Shown here piece after piece: positions 59,370 through 64,000 of a stretch of 64,000 nucleotides of DNA (positions within the stretch are counted from its first letter, which is position 1; every line of letters begins with the position of its first letter). The notes under the pieces are model-generated. The model saw only the letters and a program-made list of their open reading frames with translations. It did no database searches and was not told the origin of the DNA. The stretch lies in NCBI RefSeq assembly GCF_002285795.1, contig NZ_CP022961.1, positions 744,001 to 808,000 on the forward strand, read 5' to 3'. A program made the position numbers and the translations under genes. This stretch comes from Plantactinospora sp. KBS50. Its GTDB lineage: Bacteria; Actinomycetota; Actinomycetes; Mycobacteriales; Micromonosporaceae.

Positions 59370-60113
59370 TCAGCGCCGGCGGCGGGTCAGCAGCGTCGGC
59401 CGCGGTTCCAGGTGGGACAGGCCGTTCCAGGCCAGGTTCACCAGGTGCGCCGCCACCGCCTCCTTGCGCGGCTTGCGCACCTCCAACCACCAGCGGCCGG
59501 TCAGCGCCACCATCCCCACCAGCGCCTGCGCGTACAGCTCGGCCAGCTTGGGGTCGTACCCCCGGCTCTTGAACTCCGCGCCGAGGATGTGCTCGACCTG
59601 GTGGGCCACGTCGTTGAGCACGCTGCTGAAGTTGCCGGTCGCCGACATCACCGGCGACTCGCGGACCAGCACCCGGAAGCCGCTGGTCTCCTCCTCGATG
59701 TAGCCGAGCAGCGCCAGCGCGGCCTGCTCCAGCAGTTCCCGCGGATGCCCCGCGGTCAGCGCGGCGGCGATCCGGTCCAGCAGCGCCCGGACCTCGCGGT
59801 CCACCACGACGGCGTACAGCCCTTCCTTGCCGCCGAAGTGTTCGTAGACCACCGGTTTGGAGACCTTGGCCCGGGCCGCCACCTCCTCGATGGAGGTGGC
59901 GTCGAAGCCTCGTTCGGCGAAGATCAGCCGGCCGATCGCGATCAGTTGTTCCCGTCGCTGCGCCGCCGACATCCGTACCCGGGAACCGGGCTTCGGCGCC
60001 GTCGTGGCCGGCCGGGCCGGCGGTGTTGATCCGTCCGATGTCTCCGCCGTTGTCTCGCCGCGGCGCTGACGCCGCCTGCCCCGGCCGCTACCGGTCTCGT
60101 CGCGCTCGGTCAC
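59370..60113 (-). CDS. TetR-family regulator next to the desaturase gene
   Basis: 247 residues from a GTG at 60113. After a basic, disordered start of about 45 residues comes a normal helix-turn-helix: RREQLIAIGRLIFAERGFDA, TSIEEVAARAKVSKPVVYEH, FGGKEGLYAVVV. The C-terminal part is a TetR ligand domain. It is 53 bases downstream of the acyl-CoA desaturase gene on the same strand, an arrangement known for fatty acid desaturation regulators. The tandem TACGnnnnCGTA sites upstream of the desaturase (61170-61197) are a likely binding target. Confidence 0.88.
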   Translation of the reverse strand: MTERDETGSGRGRRRQRRGETTAETSDGSTPPARPATTAPKPGSRVRMSAAQRREQLIAIGRLIFAERGFDATSIEEVAARAKVSKPVVYEHFGGKEGLYAVVVDREVRALLDRIAAALTAGHPRELLEQAALALLGYIEEETSGFRVLVRESPVMSATGNFSSVLNDVAHQVEHILGAEFKSRGYDPKLAELYAQALVGMVALTGRWWLEVRKPRKEAVAAHLVNLAWNGLSHLEPRPTLLTRRRR

Positions 60114-60166
60114 CGTGCCATCCTGCCAGGCGGGTGTCCGGGCGGGTTGTCCCGGCAAGACGCGGA

Positions 60167-61129
60167 TCAGTGCTGGGCGTCGGCGTTGAGCATCTTCGCG
60201 GCGATCCGTTCCGGCTTGGGCCAGCGCACGTTGTACGCCGCGCCGGTCCGCTCGAACAGCCAGATCACCCGGGCCGAGATGTCGATCTGGCCGCGCAGCA
60301 CCCCGTGCCGGGCACTGGTCGGGTCGGCGTGGTGCAGGTTGTGCCAGCTCTCGCCGAACGACAGGATGGCCAGCGGCCAGAAGTTCGCCGCCCGGTCGCC
60401 CTGCCGCACCTCGAACGGCCGCTCGCCGTACACGTGGCACACCGAGTTGATGGCCCAGGTGACGTGGTGCAGGGTGGCGATCCGGATCAGGCCGCCCCAG
60501 AAGAACGCGGTCAGCGCTCCCTGCCAGGACCAGGTGAGCAGCCCGCCCATCAGCGCCGGACCCAGCGTCGAGATCACCACCAGCAGCGGGAACATCCGGT
60601 CCACCCGGCGGATGTCCTTGTCGGCCAGCAGGTCGGGGGCGAAGCGTTCCCGGTTGGACAGCTCGCGGTGGAACAGCCAGCCGACGTGCGCGTGGAACAG
60701 GCCGCGGGTCAGCCCCCAGAAGGTGGCGCCGAACCGCCAGGGCGAGTGCGGGTCGCCCTCCACGTCGGAGAAGGCGTGGTGCCGGCGGTGGTCGGCCACC
60801 CACTGCACGATGCTGCCCTGCACGGCCAGCGACCCGGCCACCGCCAGGGTCACCCGCAGCCAGCGCTTGGCCTTGAACGAGCCGTGCGTGAAGTACCTGT
60901 GGAATCCGACCGTGACGCCCAGCCCCGAGACGATGTACCAGGCCAGCGCGATGGAGACGTCCGTCCAGCCCAGCCAGCCACCCCAGGCGACCGGGATGGC
61001 CACGAGGAGGGCGAGGAACGGCACGACCACGAAGCCCCAGAGGCCGATCATGACGCCCATCGGCTGTCGACCCTCGGTCAAGGGTTTCGGGCCGCCGGGC
61101 GTGTTCGATTCCAGGAGTGCGGTGGACAT
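60167..61129 (-). CDS. Acyl-CoA delta-9 desaturase
   Basis: 320 residues, ATG at 61129. The three histidine boxes of membrane-bound desaturases are complete: HRYFTH (77-82), HRRHH (114-118) and HNLHH (263-267). Four membrane helices flank them (about 30-50, 58-78, 180-200 and 203-222). The enzyme introduces a double bond into acyl-CoA using di-iron chemistry and adjusts membrane fluidity. It is probably cotranscribed with the TetR gene behind it. Two tandem inverted repeats lie 40-70 bases upstream. Confidence 0.94.
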   Translation of the reverse strand: MSTALLESNTPGGPKPLTEGRQPMGVMIGLWGFVVVPFLALLVAIPVAWGGWLGWTDVSIALAWYIVSGLGVTVGFHRYFTHGSFKAKRWLRVTLAVAGSLAVQGSIVQWVADHRRHHAFSDVEGDPHSPWRFGATFWGLTRGLFHAHVGWLFHRELSNRERFAPDLLADKDIRRVDRMFPLLVVISTLGPALMGGLLTWSWQGALTAFFWGGLIRIATLHHVTWAINSVCHVYGERPFEVRQGDRAANFWPLAILSFGESWHNLHHADPTSARHGVLRGQIDISARVIWLFERTGAAYNVRWPKPERIAAKMLNADAQH

Positions 61130-61169
61130 GGCACCTCGCAGAGGGTGGAGAAGATCAGAAACTTACGCC

Positions 61170-61197
61170 TACGTCACCGTAACCTACGCTTCCGTAG
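61170..61197. promoter_or_regulatory. Two tandem TACGnnnnCGTA operator-like sites
   Basis: TACGTCACCGTA at 61170-61181 and TACGCTTCCGTA at 61185-61196 (flanked as CTACG...CGTAG) are two copies of the same 12-bp inverted repeat, 15 bases apart, in the promoter region of the desaturase operon. They are the likely site of the TetR-family regulator encoded at 59370. Confidence 0.7.
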
Positions 61198-61405
61198 ACT
61201 GCACGAGATCGGTGTCTGACAATTGCCTGGGAACCGCCTGTTCGAACGACGTGCCGGGCCGGTTCGTCCGGCGCCGACCGGCTCGGCCGGCGGAACCGCA
61301 CCGCGGCGTCCCCGTTCTGTCCCGGCCCAAACGTCCCGATTTTGCGGCGTCCCCGGATGTGGCCCCGGAGTCGAGGTGGTGCGCGGGGCTGATCAATGGA
61401 ACCGC

Positions 61406-61411
61406 TAGGCT
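61406..61411 (+). promoter_or_regulatory. -10-like box of tRNA-Gln
   Basis: TAGGCT, ten bases before the mature 5' end of the tRNA at 61422. Confidence 0.5.
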
Positions 61412-61421
61412 GGTCGGGCGA

Positions 61422-61493
61422 TGGGGTGTGGGGTAACGGCAACCCGCAGGCCTTTGGAGCCTTGAGCTTCTGGTTCGAATCCAGACACCCCAG
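61422..61493 (+). tRNA. tRNA-Gln (anticodon UUG)
   Basis: 72 nt. The acceptor stem TGGGGTG pairs with CACCCCA (61486-61492). The anticodon arm AGGC-CTTTGGA-GCCT shows TTG as anticodon, and the T arm TCTGGTTCGAATCCAGA is intact. The discriminator base is G and CCA is not encoded. CTTTTTT follows at 61494-61500 and acts as terminator. It stands before glmU, as in many actinobacteria. Confidence 0.95.
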
Positions 61494-61596
61494 CTTTTTT
61501 CGGACATGCGACTCATGTCGCTCCCCGCCGGGTCGGCCGGTCGGCCCCTGGTTAGCATGAGGCGGCAGACTGCCAGCGACTTGACGGGAGCCACCC

Positions 61597-63165
61597 GTGT
61601 CCCAGCCCCGCACCCGCACCGTGGTCGTGCTCGCCGCCGGCGAGGGCAAGCGGATGAAGTCGGCGTTACCGAAGATGCTCCATCCGCTGCTCGGCCGGAC
61701 GCTGCTGGGACACGTGCTGGCCGCCGCGCGGTCCCTGGACGCCGAACGCACCGTCGTGGTGGTCGGGCACGGTGCCGATCAGGTCCGGGCGCACCTGGCC
61801 GAGATCGCCCCGGAGGCCGTACCGGTGCTCCAGGCCGAGCAGCGCGGCACCGGGCACGCCGTCCGGGTGGCGCTGGAGGCGGCACCCGACGCGTCCGGCA
61901 CCGTCGTCGTGATCAACGGCGACGTGCCGCTGCTGCGCCCGGAGACCCTCGACGAACTGGTCGGCGCGCACGAGGACGCCGGCTCGGCGGCCACGGTGCT
62001 CGCCGCCGAGGTCGACCAACCGGCCGGCCTCGGCCGGATCGTGCGGGACGGCGCCGGGCGGTTGGAACGGATCGTGGAGGAGCGCGACGCCAGCCCGGCG
62101 CAGCGGGCGATCCGGGAGATCAACGCCGGCAGCTACGTCTTCGACGCGGCCCGGCTGCGCACGGCGCTCAGCAAGCTCTCCACCGACAACGAGCAGGGCG
62201 AGGAGTACCTCACGGACGTCTTCGAGCTGCTCGTGGGCGCGGGCGAACCGGTCGGGGTGCACGTCGCGCGGGACGCCACCGAGACCCGCGGGTGCAACGA
62301 CCGGTACGAGCTGGCCGGGCTGCGCCAGGCGCTGCGGGACCGGGTCAACGAGGCGTGGATGCGCTCCGGGGTGACGATCCTGGACCCGGCGACGACCTGG
62401 ATCGACGTGACCGTTTCCGTGGGCCGGGACGCCGTGCTGGACCAGAACACCCAGTTGCGCGGCACGACCGAGGTGGCCGAGGGCGCCACCGTGGGTCCGG
62501 ACGTGACGCTCGTCGACACGGTGGTCGGCGCCGGCGCCACGGTGCTGCGCAGCCACGTGGTGTCCGCCCGGCTCGGCCCCGGGGCGAGCGTCGGCCCGTA
62601 CGCGTACCTGCGACCCGAGGCGAACGTGGGCGAGGGGGCGAAGGTCGGCACGTTCGTCGAGGTGAAGAAGTCCGAGATCGGTCCCGGTGCCAAGGTGCCG
62701 CACCTGAGCTACGTGGGCGACGCGACGATCGGAGCGCGGGCGAACATCGGCGCCGCGACGATCTTCGTGAACTACGACGGGGTCGCCAAGCACCACACCA
62801 CGGTCGGCGAGGCGGCGTTCATCGGCTGCGACACCAGCCTGATCGCCCCGGTCGAGGTGGGTCCGGGCGCGTACGTGGCGGCCGGCAGCGCCATCGACAA
62901 GGACGTACCGGCCGGTGCCCTCGGGGTGACCCGGGCGCCGCAGCGGAACATCGAGGGCTGGGTGACCCGGCGCCGGGCGGGGACCCGGTCGGCGGCGGCG
63001 GCCGAACGTGCCCTCGCCGAGTCGGCCGGGCGTCGGCCGGGGGCCGACGGAGCGCCGGCCGGGCGTGGGCCGGGGGCGGAGGACGGGTCCTCGGGTGAGC
63101 AAGCCCACGAGGACGCCCAGGCGGGTGGACGGCAGGCGGACGCGAGAGATACTCCAACTGAATAG
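61597..63165 (+). CDS. glmU: Bifunctional N-acetylglucosamine-1-phosphate uridyltransferase / glucosamine-1-phosphate acetyltransferase
   Basis: 522 residues, GTG at 61597 with TTGACGGGAG upstream. The uridyltransferase start is VVVLAAGEGKRMKSALPKML, with INGDVPLL carrying the metal Asp. The C-terminal half is a left-handed beta helix of hexapeptide repeats (GPYAYLRPEANVGEGAKVGT, TIGARANIGAATIFVNYDG), which performs the acetylation. It makes UDP-GlcNAc for peptidoglycan. After about residue 455 there is an extra Arg/Ala/Gly-rich tail of about 65 residues that looks disordered. The prs gene follows 53 bases on. Confidence 0.97.
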   Translation: MSQPRTRTVVVLAAGEGKRMKSALPKMLHPLLGRTLLGHVLAAARSLDAERTVVVVGHGADQVRAHLAEIAPEAVPVLQAEQRGTGHAVRVALEAAPDASGTVVVINGDVPLLRPETLDELVGAHEDAGSAATVLAAEVDQPAGLGRIVRDGAGRLERIVEERDASPAQRAIREINAGSYVFDAARLRTALSKLSTDNEQGEEYLTDVFELLVGAGEPVGVHVARDATETRGCNDRYELAGLRQALRDRVNEAWMRSGVTILDPATTWIDVTVSVGRDAVLDQNTQLRGTTEVAEGATVGPDVTLVDTVVGAGATVLRSHVVSARLGPGASVGPYAYLRPEANVGEGAKVGTFVEVKKSEIGPGAKVPHLSYVGDATIGARANIGAATIFVNYDGVAKHHTTVGEAAFIGCDTSLIAPVEVGPGAYVAAGSAIDKDVPAGALGVTRAPQRNIEGWVTRRRAGTRSAAAAERALAESAGRRPGADGAPAGRGPGAEDGSSGEQAHEDAQAGGRQADARDTPTE

Positions 63166-63218
63166 CGCGCCTGGTCGCACCGCCAGGAACCCCTTCAGCA
63201 ACGGGAGCGGACGAGCCG

Positions 63219-64000
63219 ATGGGCAGCATCGTCGCCGAAAATCGCAAGAGTCTGATGCTCTTCTCCGGACGCGGTTTTCCGGAGTTGGCGCAAGAGATCG
63301 GTGAGGCCCTCGGTGTGGCACCGACCGCATCCGACTCGTACGAGTTCGCCAATGGCGAGATCTTCGTCCGGTTCAAGGAGTCGGTCCGCGGCTCGGACGC
63401 CTTCGTGGTCCAGTCGGTCACCCACGGGGTCAACAAGTGGGTGATGGAAACCCTCATCATGATCGACGCCCTGAAGCGCGGCTCGGCCAAGCGGATCACC
63501 GTGGTACTGCCGTTCTATCCGTACGCCCGGCAGGACAAGAAGCACCGGGGCCGGGAGCCGATCTCCGCGCGGCTGGTGGCGGACCTGTTGAAGACCGCGG
63601 GCGCGAACCGGATCCTGACGGTGGACCTGCACACGGCGCAGATCCAGGGCTTCTTCGACGGGCCGGTGGACCACCTGTTCGCCATGGACACCCTCGCCGA
63701 GTACGTCGAGCGCAGGTACGCGGGCCGGCCGATGACCGTGGTGGCGCCGGACTCGGGCCGGGTCCGGGTGGCGGAGCGCTGGACGGACCGGCTCGGCGGC
63801 TGCCCGCTGGCCTTCATCCACAAGACCCGGGACCCGTTGAAGCCGAATCAGGTGGTGGCCAACCGGGTGGTCGGTGACGTCGAGGGCCGGGTGTGCCTGA
63901 TCGTCGACGACATGATCGACACCGGTGGAACGATCTGTGGCGCGGCCGACATCCTCCAGGACACCGGCGCGGCGGAGGTGCTGGTGGCCTCCACCCACGC
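63219..64000 (+). CDS. prs: Ribose-phosphate pyrophosphokinase (3' end outside the window)
   Basis: ATG at 63219 with ACGGGAGCGG upstream; 260 residues are visible before the window ends. LMLFSGRGFPELAQEIGEAL, ASDSYEFANGEIFVRFKESV and LPFYPYARQDKKHRGREPIS are the ATP-binding parts. TVDLHTAQIQGFFDGPVDHL follows, and CLIVDDMIDTGGTI is the PRPP-binding loop. It makes PRPP from ribose 5-phosphate and ATP for nucleotide and His/Trp synthesis. The order glmU-prs is the usual actinobacterial one, so cotranscription is likely. Confidence 0.96.
   Translation, partial: MGSIVAENRKSLMLFSGRGFPELAQEIGEALGVAPTASDSYEFANGEIFVRFKESVRGSDAFVVQSVTHGVNKWVMETLIMIDALKRGSAKRITVVLPFYPYARQDKKHRGREPISARLVADLLKTAGANRILTVDLHTAQIQGFFDGPVDHLFAMDTLAEYVERRYAGRPMTVVAPDSGRVRVAERWTDRLGGCPLAFIHKTRDPLKPNQVVANRVVGDVEGRVCLIVDDMIDTGGTICGAADILQDTGAAEVLVASTH

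Noticed and set aside
61422-61493. tRNA-Gln as an integration site of a mobile element
   Set aside because: No repeated 3' tRNA fragment, integrase gene or element boundary was seen nearby; housekeeping genes flank it on both sides.

Overview
The window is very GC-rich, uses GTG and TTG starts freely, and carries several TANNNT boxes 6-8 bases ahead of start codons, which suggests leaderless transcripts. The run of housekeeping genes at the right end (metG, tatD-type nuclease, rsmA, ispE, ABC-F, desaturase, tRNA-Gln, glmU, prs) fits a chromosome of an actinomycete, most likely Micromonosporaceae. The family placement is inference from protein style; no rRNA is present.

Layout. 1-231: end of a carbohydrate-binding protein. 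429-12865: a tightly packed type IV secretion-like locus with two pilin-like small membrane proteins, a frameshifted accessory protein, a TrbL/VirB6-like channel protein, an SCO6880-family protein, a VirB4-like ATPase and a VirD4/TraG-like coupling protein. A convergent SLT+GH19 wall hydrolase and three accessory genes follow. No relaxase or integrase is visible. 13007-16738: an ECF sigma factor, its zinc-finger anti-sigma factor, and the first of three LysM plus subtilisin-fold proteins. 16739-29786: accessory DNA with a Russian-doll insertion (IS110-family element inside an IS5-family element inside a predicted zincin gene), a pyrE relic, two complete toxin-antitoxin pairs, a decayed higBA-like pair, an orphan YbaB-like gene, a TetR/aldo-keto reductase switch, and five copies of a hairpin-forming intergenic repeat. 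29867-34556: the other two LysM plus subtilisin-fold proteins and a related LysM protein. 34783-45134: a LuxR-type regulator, acetyltransferases, M48 and M29 peptidases, arylamine N-acetyltransferase, rsgA, a FUSC-type membrane protein and a secreted HNH nuclease. 45891-64000: protein O-mannosyltransferase, rsmI, metG, tatD, rsmA, ispE, an ABC-F protein, two DUF4383 proteins, a TetR regulator with an acyl-CoA desaturase, tRNA-Gln(UUG), glmU and prs (cut by the window end).

The most unusual feature is the set of three mycosin-like proteins at 14685, 29867 and 33039. Each has a signal peptide, a LysM-like domain, a subtilisin fold and a C-terminal membrane anchor (displaced by a frameshift in the first). 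All three lack the catalytic serine and two also lack the catalytic histidine, yet all keep the aspartate and a mycosin-type cysteine pair. They look like wall-attached pseudoproteases. One sits beside a sigma/anti-sigma pair and the secretion locus, and no ESX secretion genes are present. How these parts cooperate is inference.
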